Counted from the first letter of the stretch, positions 1-9,056 are shown. The stretch is 64,000 nt of DNA from Kluyvera sp047971185 (GCF_047971185.1 NZ_JBKDZH010000023.1:1-64000), one strand, 5' to 3'. Translations and numbers: made by a program. The notes: generated by a model not told the origin, from the letters alone.

Positions 1-1244
1 AAGGTGGCCCTCTCTATGTCAGACCACCGTTGTTTTTGAGGATATAAGCCACTGCGTTCTCCGACCAACCCCAAATTGGTCGCTTTTCCCAGCCCAAAAC
101 GTGAGTAAGTATCTACTAACGCTGAGGACGGCATCGCTAACGCCAGCTTGGAAACACCGACGTTACTCGACTTCTGTAGTACCCCGGTCAGGGTCAATTC
201 GCTGTAGCGCGCCACGTCTTTGATTTCGTGGCCGTTAATACGGTAGGGAATGGTATTCAGCACGGTGTTTTCACGCACCACACCGCGCTGCAGCGCGGTC
301 ATCACCACCATCGGTTTGACGGTTGAACCCGGTTCGAAGACGTCGGTAATCGCCCGGTTACGCATGGTGTCTTTGGCCGTGCCGGTGAAGTTGTTCGGGT
401 TGTAGGACGGGCTGTTGGCCATCGCCAGCACTTCACCGGTGCTGACGTCAACCAGCACGGCGCTGCCGGACTCCGCTTTGTTAAACGCCACGGCGTTGTT
501 CAGCTCGCGGTAAACCAGCGCCTGCAGGCGTTCGTCGATGCTCAGCGCGAGGTTATGCGCCGCCTGGCTGTCGGTGGAGGAGATATCTTCAATCACCCGG
601 CCATAGCGGTCTTTACGTACGATACGCTCGCCCGGCTGGCCGGTAAGCCATTTATCGAAGCTTTTTTCAACCCCTTCAATCCCCTGGCTGTCAACGTTGG
701 TGAAGCCAATGAGGTGAGCGGTTACTTCGCCTGACGGATAGTAACGACGCGATTCTTCGCGCAGGTGAATGCCGGGAAGCTTCAGCTTTTTGATGTAGTC
801 GGCCATATCAGGGTTCACCTGACGCGCCAGATAGATGAAGCGCATGCGCGGGTTGGAGTTGATGCGGTTCGCCAGCTGATCCAGCGGCATGTTCAGCGCA
901 TCGGCCAGCGCCTTCCAGCGGTTATTCAGCACCACGCCGCCCGCTTCGTGCAGCTCTTTCGGGTCGGCCCAGATGGCTTTCACCGGCACGCTCACCGCCA
1001 GCGGGCGGCCAGAGCGGTCGGTAATCAGACCACGAGACGTTGAGACCTGCTGGACGCGTAGAGAGCGCATGTCGCCTTCGCGCACCAGCTTATCAGGGGC
1101 AATAATTTGCAACCAGGCCGCGCGCCCCAGCAGGAACGCGAGCGCCATAAAAATACAGCCGCAAAGCAACGCAAAACGCCAACTGATAAAGTTGGCCTGT
1201 TCTTCCTGACGTTTTGGCTTAAGCGTTTTTGCCGCCGGTTTCAT
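1..1244 (-). CDS. ftsI: Penicillin-binding protein 3, septal transpeptidase (partial)
   Basis: Class B PBP that cross-links septal peptidoglycan with FtsW in the divisome. The first 414 codons are present; the 3' end lies beyond base 1. The start ATG at 1244 gives a cytoplasmic basic N-terminus (MKPAAKTLKPKRQEE) followed by one membrane anchor at about residues 24-40. The dimerisation domain follows, then the start of the transpeptidase domain. The catalytic motif GSTVKPM carries the active-site Ser at about 307, and the SSN motif lies at about 359-361. The KTG motif is outside the window. I read it base by base to the edge (GLVGERSGLYPQKQRW) and found no stop or frameshift. It follows ftsL closely in the mra/dcw cluster. 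Identification is nearly certain. Confidence 0.97.
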   Translation of the reverse strand, partial: MKPAAKTLKPKRQEEQANFISWRFALLCGCIFMALAFLLGRAAWLQIIAPDKLVREGDMRSLRVQQVSTSRGLITDRSGRPLAVSVPVKAIWADPKELHEAGGVVLNNRWKALADALNMPLDQLANRINSNPRMRFIYLARQVNPDMADYIKKLKLPGIHLREESRRYYPSGEVTAHLIGFTNVDSQGIEGVEKSFDKWLTGQPGERIVRKDRYGRVIEDISSTDSQAAHNLALSIDERLQALVYRELNNAVAFNKAESGSAVLVDVSTGEVLAMANSPSYNPNNFTGTAKDTMRNRAITDVFEPGSTVKPMVVMTALQRGVVRENTVLNTIPYRINGHEIKDVARYSELTLTGVLQKSSNVGVSKLALAMPSSALVDTYSRFGLGKATNLGLVGERSGLYPQKQRWSDIERAT

Positions 1245-1259
1245 GCGTTGCAATAATCC

Positions 1260-1625
1260 TTATTTCTGAACAACAATGTTTTCTTTTGATGGATCAACAT
1301 GTTGCATCTGCAACTTTTCTGTTGCGATACGTTCGACGCGGCTGTGATCGCCGAGAGCATTCTCTTCGAGGATCAGATTTCGCCATTCAATGTCTAATGC
1401 ATCACGCTCCAGCACCAACTGTTCTCGTTGGGCCGTTAACAGGCGGGTATGGTGCGCGGTGGTGACCACCGTGACCGCCGTAACAATAATGCAAATGAAC
1501 AGACAGAGTGGCAGCTTCCCGAACTGCAAAAGGTCGTCGCGAATAACGCCAGGCAAGGCATGACGTTCGCCATTTCCTAACGACCCGGTTACTTTGCTTA
1601 GGGCCTCTGTCACTCTGCCGATCAT
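1260..1625 (-). CDS. ftsL: Cell division protein FtsL
   Basis: Small bitopic divisome protein (121 aa, the E. coli length) that joins FtsB and FtsQ and activates the FtsWI synthase. It has a cytoplasmic tail of about 37 residues, one membrane helix at about 38-57 (LPLCLFICIIVTAVTVV) and a periplasmic heptad-type coiled coil (HTRLLTAQREQLVLERDALD). The ATG at 1625 overlaps the rsmH stop by 4 bases, so the two are probably translationally coupled. The sequence from residue 58 onward looks almost identical to E. coli, while the first 25 residues differ slightly. Confidence 0.97.
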   Translation of the reverse strand: MIGRVTEALSKVTGSLGNGERHALPGVIRDDLLQFGKLPLCLFICIIVTAVTVVTTAHHTRLLTAQREQLVLERDALDIEWRNLILEENALGDHSRVERIATEKLQMQHVDPSKENIVVQK

Positions 1626-2563
1626 GCGTTCGTCCTCTCTGCGATTCGCAGAACTGAACTACGAGCTCGTGGGTTCTCAGCCACTTCTTCTTCGCCCGGC
1701 ATCAACTTGCCTAACGCTCGTAAATGACGGCCACCCAGTTTCCTGAGTTGCTCTTCGGTCATCGGGATCCCCGCCGGAACCTGTGGACCGCGGCTCTGCT
1801 CGCGCATAAAGCGCTTCACGATGCGGTCTTCCAGCGAATGGAAGCTGATGATGGAAAGCCGCCCACCCGGGGCCAGCACGCCAAGCGAGCTTTTTAGCGC
1901 CTGCTCTATCTCCTCCAGCTCACTATTCACCCAAATGCGCACCGCCTGGAAGGTACGGGTCGCGGGGTGTTTGAATTTGTCTTTCACCGGCATAGCGGCG
2001 GCGATCACTTCCGCCAGCTCTTTGGTGCGGGTCATCGGCTCAACGCGGTTGCGCTCAACGATGGCGCGGGCAATACGCTTGCCAAAACGCTCTTCGCCAA
2101 AGGTTTTAATCACCCAGGCGATATCCGCTTCTTCCGCCGTTTGCAGCCATTCAGCGGCAGACTGGCCGCGAGTTGGGTCCATACGCATGTCCAGCGGGCC
2201 ATCGCGCATAAACGAAAAGCCGCGCTCGGCGTCGTCAAGCTGCGGGGAAGAAACGCCAAGATCGAGAAGAATCCCGTCGATCTTGCCAACGAGATCGCGC
2301 TCGGCGACGTAGTCCGCCAGCGCAGAGAAAGGGCCATGCACGATGGAAAAACGCGGATCGTCGATGGTCTTCGCCACCGCAATCGCTTCAGGATCGCGAT
2401 CGATAGCGATCAGGCGCCCCAGCTCGCCAAGCTGCGAGAGGATCAGGCGCGAGTGACCGCCGCGGCCAAAGGTGCCGTCAATATAGATACCGTCAGGACG
2501 GATATTCAGGCCGTTAACGGCCTCGTCCAGCAGTACCGTGGTGTGTTTAAAGTTTTCCATCAT
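1622..2563 (-). CDS. rsmH: 16S rRNA m4C1402 N4-methyltransferase
   Basis: SAM-dependent methyltransferase (313 aa) that modifies N4 of C1402 in the 30S P site together with RsmI. The N-terminus HTTVLLDEAV and the SAM-binding segment YIDGTFGRGGHS (about residues 27-38) are diagnostic, as are LLDLGVSSPQLD and the C-terminal SFHSLEDRIVKRF. It lies 2 bp after mraZ and overlaps ftsL by 4 bp in the mra operon. Full length, no anomaly seen. Confidence 0.97.
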   Translation of the reverse strand: MMENFKHTTVLLDEAVNGLNIRPDGIYIDGTFGRGGHSRLILSQLGELGRLIAIDRDPEAIAVAKTIDDPRFSIVHGPFSALADYVAERDLVGKIDGILLDLGVSSPQLDDAERGFSFMRDGPLDMRMDPTRGQSAAEWLQTAEEADIAWVIKTFGEERFGKRIARAIVERNRVEPMTRTKELAEVIAAAMPVKDKFKHPATRTFQAVRIWVNSELEEIEQALKSSLGVLAPGGRLSIISFHSLEDRIVKRFMREQSRGPQVPAGIPMTEEQLRKLGGRHLRALGKLMPGEEEVAENPRARSSVLRIAERTNA

Positions 2564-2565
2564 AT

Positions 2566-3024
2566 TTATAAGGACAAATCCTGCAATCGCTCCGACAGCG
2601 CCCCTGAAGCAGATTGCTCAGCGTCGATATCTTCCTTGACCCGTTGATACCAGGCCGTCTCATCCCACAGTTCAAACTTGTTGAACTGCCCGACCAGCAT
2701 CACTTCTTTGGTCAATCCGGCGTGTTGCCGTAAAACCGGCGCGATTAACAACCGCCCGGCATTATCCATCTGACATTCGCTGGCATGCCCTAACAGCAGC
2801 CGCTGCACGCGGCGCTCGACGGGATTCATGCTCGACAAACGCGATAGCTTTTGCTCGATAATTTCCCATTCGGGCAGAGGATAAAGCAGCAGGCAGGGGT
2901 GATGGATGTCAATGGTACAAACCATTTGACCGGTAGCACTCTCGATCAGCGTGTCCCGATATCGGACAGGGACGGCTAAACGCCCTTTGCTGTCGAGATT
3001 GACTAACGTTGCCCCTCGGAACAT
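2566..3024 (-). CDS. mraZ: Transcriptional regulator MraZ
   Basis: DNA-binding ring-forming protein with two SpoVT/AbrB-like domains that represses its own mra/dcw operon. I chose the ATG at 3024 (MFRGATLVNLDSKGRLAVP, 152 aa, the normal size) over a longer in-frame start at 3072. The short start follows an AGGGGTGAGGC ribosome-binding stretch, and the longer start would put the operator inside the gene. Two DxxGRL-type repeats are visible, DSKGRLAVPVRYR near the N-terminus and DNAGRLLIAPVLR near residue 85. First gene of the cluster leading to rsmH, ftsL and ftsI. Confidence 0.96.
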   Translation of the reverse strand: MFRGATLVNLDSKGRLAVPVRYRDTLIESATGQMVCTIDIHHPCLLLYPLPEWEIIEQKLSRLSSMNPVERRVQRLLLGHASECQMDNAGRLLIAPVLRQHAGLTKEVMLVGQFNKFELWDETAWYQRVKEDIDAEQSASGALSERLQDLSL

Positions 3025-3030
3025 GCCAGC

Positions 3031-3068
3031 CTCACCCCTTATTACCACTTTAACCCACAAATTCCCAC
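3031..3068 (-). promoter_or_regulatory. MraZ operator, four 10-bp-spaced repeats
   Basis: On the minus strand four direct repeats occur at exact 10-bp spacing: GTGGGAAT, GTGGGTTA, GTGGTAAT and GGGGTGAG. They lie between Pmra and the mraZ start. TGGG-type repeats with 10-bp periodicity are the known MraZ autorepression site. The third repeat departs from TGGG (TGGT). Confidence 0.85.
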
Positions 3069-3075
3069 TCAAAGG

Positions 3076-3105
3076 AGTTTACGGAGCAGAGGAAAAGCTT
3101 GTCAA
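3076..3105 (-). promoter_or_regulatory. Pmra promoter of the division cluster
   Basis: Minus-strand sigma-70 promoter with a perfect -35 TTGACA (3100-3105), an 18-bp spacer and -10 TAAACT (3076-3081). It sits immediately upstream of the MraZ repeats, as in the E. coli mra promoter. Confidence 0.85.
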
Positions 3106-3617
3106 GCCAGCATGAATGCCAACGGAGCCCAAAATACCGCTATTTAAGGCCGACAATAGCTCTGATTAAAAATCACCCAACAGACGAGGCAAATTAACGT
3201 CATGAATACCCGCAAGAAAAATACAAAGGGTTTCACATCACGTTAACGCGACTAAATATCATCAAAAGAATATATAAAGTGTCAGTTTGCGACGCGAGCG
3301 GCATTTTAGGACATTATGATGCGCGTTAACAGTCCTCTGTGGCGCGCCCTGGAGGGGAATGGCAACACAGCGGCTCGCCCATTCTGGTAGAGGGGTTGAG
3401 AAGTGTTTGTTATTTCGGCAATCCGCGCTTCGAATGTAACAAAATAATACACGAACAATATATTTTTACTTTGCGTTCACAATAATAAGAGCTGGAGAGA
3501 GTCGAAATGAGCGCTATTTAATAGAAAGCTAACCATAATGAGGAATTATCTGAATATCCACACCAGAATAATGTTTTAGTCGATGAAGGCGACATTTCGC
3601 CGCCCCCATCGCAAAAA
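3106..3617. other. Intergenic region between cra and mraZ
   Basis: About 510 bp without a convincing gene; both flanking genes run on the minus strand. The half next to cra is A+T-rich. A weak hairpin (GGCGA/TCGCC, about 3589-3602) follows the cra stop but has no U-tract, so I do not call a terminator. Two tiny plus-strand ORFs are visible (4 codons near 3507 and 13 codons from 3538), without support as genes. Confidence 0.5.
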
Positions 3618-4622
3618 TTATCGACGGCTGAGGCTACCGCGACGGTACAGATTACGACGAATACGGCTCAGGCCCGGTTTCGGCTTGCGCGGTTCATCCA
3701 GGCTTGCCAGCACAATCTCCAGCACGCGTTCGGCCACATCGCGGTGACGCTGCGCTACCGCCAGCACCGGGCACTGCAGGAAATCGAGCAGTTCGTTGTC
3801 GCCGAAGGTGGCAATCGCCAGATCGGTCGGCAGCTTACCCTCACGACGCAGCGTAACGTCCATCACGCCCTGTAGCAGCGCAAACGAGGTGGTAAACAGC
3901 GCCTGCGGCATCGGGTGCGTCTCCAGCCATTTCTCGAACAGCAGCGCCGAGGCTTCGCGTTCATAGCTATTGGCGTAGAGGAAGTGCACATCACGCGGAT
4001 CGTCTTTCCAGGCGGTGCGGAAGCCCTGCTCACGCAGATAGCTGACTGACAGCTCCGGTAACGCACCGAGGTAAAGGACGGTTTCCGCCGGGAAGGTACG
4101 CAGCTCGGCGGCGAGCATTTCCGCGTCGTCCTGGTCGGCGCCCACGACGCTGGTGAAGTGCTCGCGATCCAGCGCGCGATCCAGCGCGACAATCGGGAAC
4201 GAATCGTTGGCCCAGCGCTGATAGAACGGGTGCTCCGGCGGCAGCGAGGTAGAGACAATGATCGCATCAACCTGACGCTGCAGCAGATGCTCAATGCAGC
4301 GCATCTCGTTATCCGGCTGATCTTCTGAGCAGGCAATCAGCAGCTGATAGCCGCGCTGGCGCGCCTGGCGCTCAAGATAGTTGGCGATGCGGGTATAGCT
4401 GGTGTTTTCCAGATCCGGGATGACTAACCCGATGGAACGCGTGCGTCCTGCACGCAGCCCGGCGGCGACCGCGTTGGGATGGTAGTTGTGCTCGCGCACC
4501 ACGGCCATCACTTTTTCGACCGTTTTGTCACTGACGCGGTACTGCTTCGCTTTGCCGTTAATCACATAGCTGGCGGTGGTTCGGGAAACACCGGCAAGCC
4601 GGGCGATCTCATCCAGTTTCAC
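3618..4622 (-). CDS. cra: Catabolite repressor/activator (fructose repressor)
   Basis: LacI-family global regulator of carbon flow: represses glycolytic genes and activates gluconeogenic ones, with fructose-1-phosphate as the anti-DNA-binding ligand. I chose the GTG at 4622 (VKLDEIARLAGVSRTTASY, 334 aa, the E. coli length). It follows an AGGGG ribosome-binding site, and the longer frame upstream lacks one. The N-terminal HTH covers about residues 2-23, with a hinge near 45-60 (HPNAVAAGLRAGRTRSIG). The periplasmic-binding-protein-like core runs to the C-terminus. It lies downstream of ilvIH but is separated from it by a terminator and a REP element. Confidence 0.97.
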   Translation of the reverse strand: MKLDEIARLAGVSRTTASYVINGKAKQYRVSDKTVEKVMAVVREHNYHPNAVAAGLRAGRTRSIGLVIPDLENTSYTRIANYLERQARQRGYQLLIACSEDQPDNEMRCIEHLLQRQVDAIIVSTSLPPEHPFYQRWANDSFPIVALDRALDREHFTSVVGADQDDAEMLAAELRTFPAETVLYLGALPELSVSYLREQGFRTAWKDDPRDVHFLYANSYEREASALLFEKWLETHPMPQALFTTSFALLQGVMDVTLRREGKLPTDLAIATFGDNELLDFLQCPVLAVAQRHRDVAERVLEIVLASLDEPRKPKPGLSRIRRNLYRRGSLSRR

Positions 4623-4717
4623 AATTACCCCTTGCTTTATAAGTATAATCCGTAACATCTAAACGCAGAATGATCCGATCGGCAATAGGTTTTGTTCGCA
4701 CTTATTGCTGATTTCGC

Positions 4718-4745
4718 AAAAAAAAGCCCGACATTGGGCCGGGCT
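4718..4745 (-). terminator. Rho-independent terminator after ilvIH
   Basis: On the minus strand AGCCCG and CGGGCT form a stem around a short loop, followed by a run of eight T (4718-4725). It lies downstream of ilvH and upstream of cra. Confidence 0.8.
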
Positions 4746-4763
4746 ACGATTAAGCGATGAGTT

Positions 4764-4840
4764 GTAGGCCGGATAAGCGAAGCGCCATCCGGCAGAACCG
4801 CGCAAGTTGCCGGATGGCGGCGTAAACGCCTTATCCGGCC
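4764..4840. repeat. REP pair (BIME) between ilvH and cra
   Basis: Two inverted copies of the REP palindrome, GTAGGCCGGATAAGCG at the left and GCCTTATCCGGCC at the right, each with a GCGCCATCC/GGATGGCG core. Typical enterobacterial intergenic repeat at an operon 3' end. Confidence 0.85.
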
Positions 4841-4874
4841 CACCGTTGCTGGTTACGGCTTCAGGACAACACGA

Positions 4875-5366
4875 TTAACGCATTATCTTGTCGCCGCGCG
4901 ACAGCCCCACCACGCCGGAGCGCGCCACCTCAACAATTCTGGCCACGTCGCGCAGCGACGCGAGGAAGGCATCCAGCTTATCGCTGGTGCCCGCCAGCTG
5001 GACGGTATAAAGCGACGGCGTGACGTCAATAATCTGCCCACGGAAGATCTCCGTGTTGCGTTTGACCTCGTCACGGCCATAGCCGCTGGCCTGCACCTTC
5101 ACCAGCATAATTTCGCGTTCAACGTGCGCCCCCTGCCCCAGCTCGTTCACCCGCAGCACGTCCACCAGCTTATGCAGCTGCTTTTCGATCTGCTCGATGG
5201 TCTTCTCGTCGCCGACCGTCTGAATGGTCATGCGCGACAGCGTCGGGTCGTCGGTTGGCGCGACGGTCAGGCTCTCAATGTTGTAGCCACGTTGGGAAAA
5301 AAGCCCAATCACGCGCGACAGCGCCCCGGACTCGTTTTCCAGCAGTACAGATAATATCCGGCGCAT
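4875..5366 (-). CDS. ilvH: Acetolactate synthase III regulatory subunit
   Basis: Small subunit of acetohydroxyacid synthase III, which binds valine and gives the enzyme feedback inhibition. I chose the ATG at 5366 (MRRILSVLLENESGALSRV, 163 aa, as in E. coli) over the frame's upstream ATG at 5396, which lies inside ilvI. The ACT domain occupies about residues 1-80 (LLENESGALSRVIGLFSQRG). The C-terminal ACT-like domain includes SGYGRDEVKRNTEIFRG. It begins 2 bp after the ilvI stop, so the subunits are coupled. Confidence 0.97.
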   Translation of the reverse strand: MRRILSVLLENESGALSRVIGLFSQRGYNIESLTVAPTDDPTLSRMTIQTVGDEKTIEQIEKQLHKLVDVLRVNELGQGAHVEREIMLVKVQASGYGRDEVKRNTEIFRGQIIDVTPSLYTVQLAGTSDKLDAFLASLRDVARIVEVARSGVVGLSRGDKIMR

Positions 5367-5368
5367 AA

Positions 5369-7093
5369 TCAGGTTCTCTCCGTTTTGCTCAGCCACATCT
5401 CGTCCATTGCCCCGCCGCGAATCTGCATCGGGTAAACGTGCTCGCTCCCGTCGACGGCGACATCGACAAACACCAGGCGGTTATTGCGCACCTGCTCCAG
5501 CGCCTCGGCCAGCTTGCTCTCCAGCTCGTCCGGGCGGGTAATTCGAATACCGACGTGACCATAGGCTTCCGCCAGGCGCACAAAATCCGGCAGCGACTGC
5601 ATATAGGACTGCGAATGGCGGCCGGAGTAAATCATGTCCTGCCACTGTTTCACCATCCCCAGATAGCCATTATTCAGGTTCAGCACCAGCACCGGTAGCT
5701 CGTACTGCAGCGCGGTGGAGAGCTCCTGAATATTCATCTGGATGCTGCCATCGCCGGTCACACAAATCACCGTCTCCTGCGGCAGCGCCATTTTCACCCC
5801 CAGCGCGGCGGGCAGGCCGAAGCCCATGGTGCCCAGCCCGCCGGAGTTGATCCAGCGGCGTGGCTTATCAAACGGGTAGTACAGCGCGGCAAACATCTGA
5901 TGCTGACCGACGTCGGAGGTCACGTAGGCGTCGCCGCCGGTGAGCTTCCAGATGGTCTCCACCACCGCCTGCGGCTTAATTTGCTCGCTCTTATCGTCGT
6001 ACTTCAGGCAGTGACGAGCGCGCCACTGTTCGATCTGCTGCCACCAGTCGCGAATGTCGTCCAGCGGCTGCGCGGCGCTTTCCTGATCCAACAGTTCCAG
6101 CATTTGATCGAGCACCAGACCGGCATCGCCGACGATCGGAATATCCGCCGGAACGGTTTTGGAGATCGACGTGGGATCGATATCTATATGCAGCACCGTG
6201 GCGTCCGGGCAGTACTTCGCCAGATTGTTGGTGGTGCGATCGTCAAAGCGCACGCCGACGGCAAAGATCACGTCGGAATGATGCATGGTCATGTTGGCTT
6301 CATAGGTACCGTGCATGCCCAGCATGCCCAGTGCCTGACGGTGGGTGGCCGGGAAGCCGCCCAGCCCCATTAACGAGGAGGCCACCGGCAGGTTCAGTTT
6401 TTCAATCAACGTACGTAGCTGCGGGTGACATTCTGCATTCACCACCCCGCCACCGACGTAAACGACCGGCTTTTTCGCGGCGATCAGCGTTTGCAGCGCG
6501 CGCTTAATCTGTCCTTTGTGACCGGTGGTGGTCGGGTTGTAAGAGCGCATGCTGACCGCATCCGGCCAGACGTACGGCAGTTTGTTCGCCGGGCTGAGGA
6601 TATCTTTCGGCAGATCGACAACCACCGGCCCCGGACGGCCGCTGGCCGCCAGCCAGAAGGCTTTCTTCAACACCCCTGGAATATCTTCGGTCTGTTTCAC
6701 CAGGAAGCTGTGCTTGACCACCGGGCGGGAGATCCCGACCATGTCGCACTCCTGAAACGCGTCGTAGCCAATCAGCGAGGTAGCAACCTGGCCGGAAAGC
6801 ACCACCAGCGGGATAGAGTCCATATAGGCCGTTGCAATCCCGGTAATGGCGTTGGTCGCGCCCGGGCCGGAGGTCACCAGCACCACGCCCACTTCGCCGG
6901 TGGCGCGCGCCAGGCCATCCGCCATATGCACCGCCGCCTGTTCGTGGCGAACCAGCACGTGATCGATGCCGCCGACCGTATGCAGCGCGTCATAAATATC
7001 GAGGACCGCACCCCCCGGGTAGCCAAATACCTGCTTTACGCCCTGATCGATTAACGATCGGACGACCATCTCGGCTCCTGACAACATCTCCAT
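5369..7093 (-). CDS. ilvI: Acetolactate synthase III catalytic subunit
   Basis: ThDP/FAD/Mg-dependent synthase making acetolactate and acetohydroxybutyrate for branched-chain amino acids. 574 aa, full length. Visible motifs are the catalytic-glutamate region RHEQAAVHMADG (about 49-60), the FAD region GVRFDDRTTNN and the ThDP-binding GDGSIQMNIQELSTA. The segment reads LNLNNGYLGMVKQW, where I remember Arg instead of Gly in E. coli (NNRYLGM); this should be checked by alignment. Transcribed with ilvH. In E. coli this operon is activated by Lrp. Confidence 0.97.
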   Translation of the reverse strand: MEMLSGAEMVVRSLIDQGVKQVFGYPGGAVLDIYDALHTVGGIDHVLVRHEQAAVHMADGLARATGEVGVVLVTSGPGATNAITGIATAYMDSIPLVVLSGQVATSLIGYDAFQECDMVGISRPVVKHSFLVKQTEDIPGVLKKAFWLAASGRPGPVVVDLPKDILSPANKLPYVWPDAVSMRSYNPTTTGHKGQIKRALQTLIAAKKPVVYVGGGVVNAECHPQLRTLIEKLNLPVASSLMGLGGFPATHRQALGMLGMHGTYEANMTMHHSDVIFAVGVRFDDRTTNNLAKYCPDATVLHIDIDPTSISKTVPADIPIVGDAGLVLDQMLELLDQESAAQPLDDIRDWWQQIEQWRARHCLKYDDKSEQIKPQAVVETIWKLTGGDAYVTSDVGQHQMFAALYYPFDKPRRWINSGGLGTMGFGLPAALGVKMALPQETVICVTGDGSIQMNIQELSTALQYELPVLVLNLNNGYLGMVKQWQDMIYSGRHSQSYMQSLPDFVRLAEAYGHVGIRITRPDELESKLAEALEQVRNNRLVFVDVAVDGSEHVYPMQIRGGAMDEMWLSKTERT

Positions 7094-7443
7094 GATTTGC
7101 CTCCAGGCTTCTCTTTCTTGATGACCGGGGAACTCATTTTCCGGCGGTCATGCGTCGACGGCGCGTCTGCTATCCACCGGCGCTGAATTAAGGTCACGAC
7201 CTAACATAACCGCTCGCCACCAGGCAGGCAATTCACCCATCCAGCGTAGGCGCAGTCCCTAAAAGAGAAAAACTAAAGCGAAAAGGGAAAATGATGGAGG
7301 ATTACTTCAACGATAAGAAAAGGAGAGCGTAGATACTCGGGGGAATGGCGGCATTACAGCAAAACCTGCATTTTTCATTTTATCCGTGCGGATACAGCCA
7401 CCGTATAATAGTAGAATATTTTAAATTTTATCAAATTTACAAA
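7094..7443 (-). promoter_or_regulatory. ilvIH leader and presumed Lrp control region
   Basis: 350 bp between the leuO terminator and ilvI with no supported gene. The half next to leuO (about 7380-7443) is strongly A+T-rich; the half next to ilvI is mixed and leader-like. By position it must hold the ilvIH promoter and, as in relatives, Lrp binding sites, but I could not assign individual boxes. A GGAGG site precedes the ilvI ATG. Confidence 0.5.
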
Positions 7444-7473
7444 ATAAACAGGATGCTAATGCATCCTGTTTAT
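7444..7473 (-). terminator. Terminator downstream of leuO
   Basis: Perfect 13-bp stem (ATAAACAGGATGC with GCATCCTGTTTAT) around a 4-base loop. On the minus strand it is followed by a broken U-rich tract (TTTTGTAAATTTG). It lies 9 bp after the leuO stop. The symmetrical A/T flanks may make it work in both directions. Confidence 0.75.
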
Positions 7474-7482
7474 CGCTACGCC

Positions 7483-8454
7483 TTATTGCTGACGGCAGGC
7501 ATTCACCAGCAGCTCTTCCATCCACTGATGGCCTTTATCGCGGCCCGCCGCTTCATGCCAGGAAAGATAGCAGGTACGGCTATTTAGCTTCATCGGCAGC
7601 GGTAATACCTGCAGGCTAAGCTGCTCGGAAAACTCCTCCGCTAAACGGCGAGGCGCAATGGCGACCAGATTGGTCTGGGAAACCACATTTAATACGCTGA
7701 CCAGCGCCATCCCCTGATAGGCAATGCGGCTTTGTTTATCCACCGAGTCGTACCACGGCTGGCTAAATGAAGCGTAGCGATCCAATGAAACCACCGCGTG
7801 CTCTTCCTTATAAAGTTCCGATTCCGAAACCAGACCACACATTCGCGGATGATTCTTACTGGCCACCAGAACCATTTCGTCATTAAATAATGGGACGCAG
7901 GCAAATTCCGGGCGACGGAACTCTTCATAGCCCAGGACAAACTCAATTTCCTGATAACGCAGCTGATGTTCTGTATTCTGATTTAAGGATGACTTAAACA
8001 CCATGTGAATATGTGGCGCGACTTCATTCACCTTATTTAAGATGATAGAGGTCAGATAATTATCCAGCGGGCTGCAAACGCACAGATTAAATACCCGCTC
8101 GCTGCTTAACGGTTCAAAACCTGAGCCTGGCAGTTCATTTTGCACCAGCTGTAGCGCCTGACGAATGGAGCCAAACAGCTGGAACGCGCGGGCGGTAGGC
8201 TGGATGCCGCGACCGTAACGAACAAACAGTTCGTCGTTAAACATCACCTTCAGACGGGCTACGGCATTGCTGACCGCCGGCTGTGACATCCCCAGCATAT
8301 GCGCGGCGCGGGTAATATTTTGCTCCTGCATCACCGCATCGAATACGGTCAATAAATTTAAATCAACCATTCGCAGCTGCGGTTTGGTTGTTTCATTCGT
8401 TGATACTCGCTGCTTCTCCGGCGCGCTAATAACGTTCTCAGACTCCATTGTCAT
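7483..8454 (-). CDS. leuO: LysR-type regulator LeuO
   Basis: Global LysR-family regulator that antagonises H-NS silencing and controls stress and silent loci. 323 aa, about nine residues longer than E. coli LeuO through a different N-terminal tail. Start ATG at 8454 with GGGAG seven bases upstream. The winged HTH is at about residues 30-90 (MVDLNLLTVFDAVMQEQNIT, MSQPAVSNAVARL) and the effector domain follows. The C-terminus CYLSWHEAAGRDKGHQWMEE is characteristic. It lies divergent from the leu operon, the classic leuO position. Confidence 0.96.
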   Translation of the reverse strand: MTMESENVISAPEKQRVSTNETTKPQLRMVDLNLLTVFDAVMQEQNITRAAHMLGMSQPAVSNAVARLKVMFNDELFVRYGRGIQPTARAFQLFGSIRQALQLVQNELPGSGFEPLSSERVFNLCVCSPLDNYLTSIILNKVNEVAPHIHMVFKSSLNQNTEHQLRYQEIEFVLGYEEFRRPEFACVPLFNDEMVLVASKNHPRMCGLVSESELYKEEHAVVSLDRYASFSQPWYDSVDKQSRIAYQGMALVSVLNVVSQTNLVAIAPRRLAEEFSEQLSLQVLPLPMKLNSRTCYLSWHEAAGRDKGHQWMEELLVNACRQQ

Positions 8455-8992
8455 ACAAAACTCCCTTTGCGACTTCGCAATAATATGTTGAAGCTATATG
8501 ATTTACCATGCATATAAAATCCAAGAAAGAGAATTCAATAAAAATAGGAATATATAAAGATGCAGAAGAGAGTCTTTTATAGAATAAAAGTCGCTCTCAT
8601 TTATATCACCAAACTAATGACATATAGTTTACCCATAGATCGTACGAATACACAACAGACAGAAAAAGACCGAAAAAAAGAGGTTTTATAAAATTGTTTT
8701 ATTTCCCACCATTCAAGAATTAACATTTTTGCATCAGCATTCGTCATTTTATATTCACAGGCGCAGGTGCATTAAAAAATTAATCCAATATTATCATAAT
8801 GATAGATGTCGCATTCAGAAGTGACAAAGGCATGAACGTTTACGATGATTCGTGTTTAAATGCGACAAAATATTAAAATCGTGAATTAGCAAAACGCACG
8901 TTCAACTATAAAGTGAGACATTCGTCAGCACAATTAGCTAATTCACTCGGTCATTCTGCCTGACCAAAGCGTCCTCTTTTCTCCCTTCAGGG
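8455..8992. promoter_or_regulatory. A+T-rich leuO-leu divergent control region
   Basis: About 540 bp of strongly A+T-rich sequence with no supported gene, for example the 8680-8760 stretch rich in A and T tracts. In E. coli the corresponding segment carries the H-NS nucleation and LeuO sites of the leuO promoter. I did not pinpoint individual sites. Confidence 0.6.
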
Positions 8993-9021
8993 TTGACATC
9001 AGAAAGCATATCCAGTACCAC
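8993..9021 (+). promoter_or_regulatory. leu operon promoter
   Basis: A perfect -35 TTGACA (8993-8998), a 17-bp spacer and a poor -10 TACCAC (9016-9021), matching the layout of the E. coli leu promoter. It lies about 35 bp upstream of the leader peptide. Confidence 0.7.
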
Positions 9022-9056
9022 TAAAAGCATATCGAATTCATCTGGAGAATGATGAC

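Noticed and set aside
1..1244. Possible frameshift or truncation of ftsI
   Set aside because: Read through to base 3 the frame is open and matches FtsI; it is simply cut by the window edge.
3507..3579. Tiny plus-strand ORFs with GGAG-like sites (4 and 13 codons)
   Set aside because: Too short, no similarity recognised and no promoter evidence; could occur by chance.
4637..4843. Open frame upstream of cra whose end (NVGLFFAKSAISANKTYCRS) resembles the E. coli fruL leader peptide
   Set aside because: The similarity is suggestive, but the segment reads through the ilvIH terminator and REP element and lacks a start codon with a ribosome site near the similar part, so I did not call it a gene.
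7444..7473. Operator palindrome for Lrp or LeuO
   Set aside because: The 13-bp perfect stem with a 4-base loop right after the leuO stop is better explained as a terminator.
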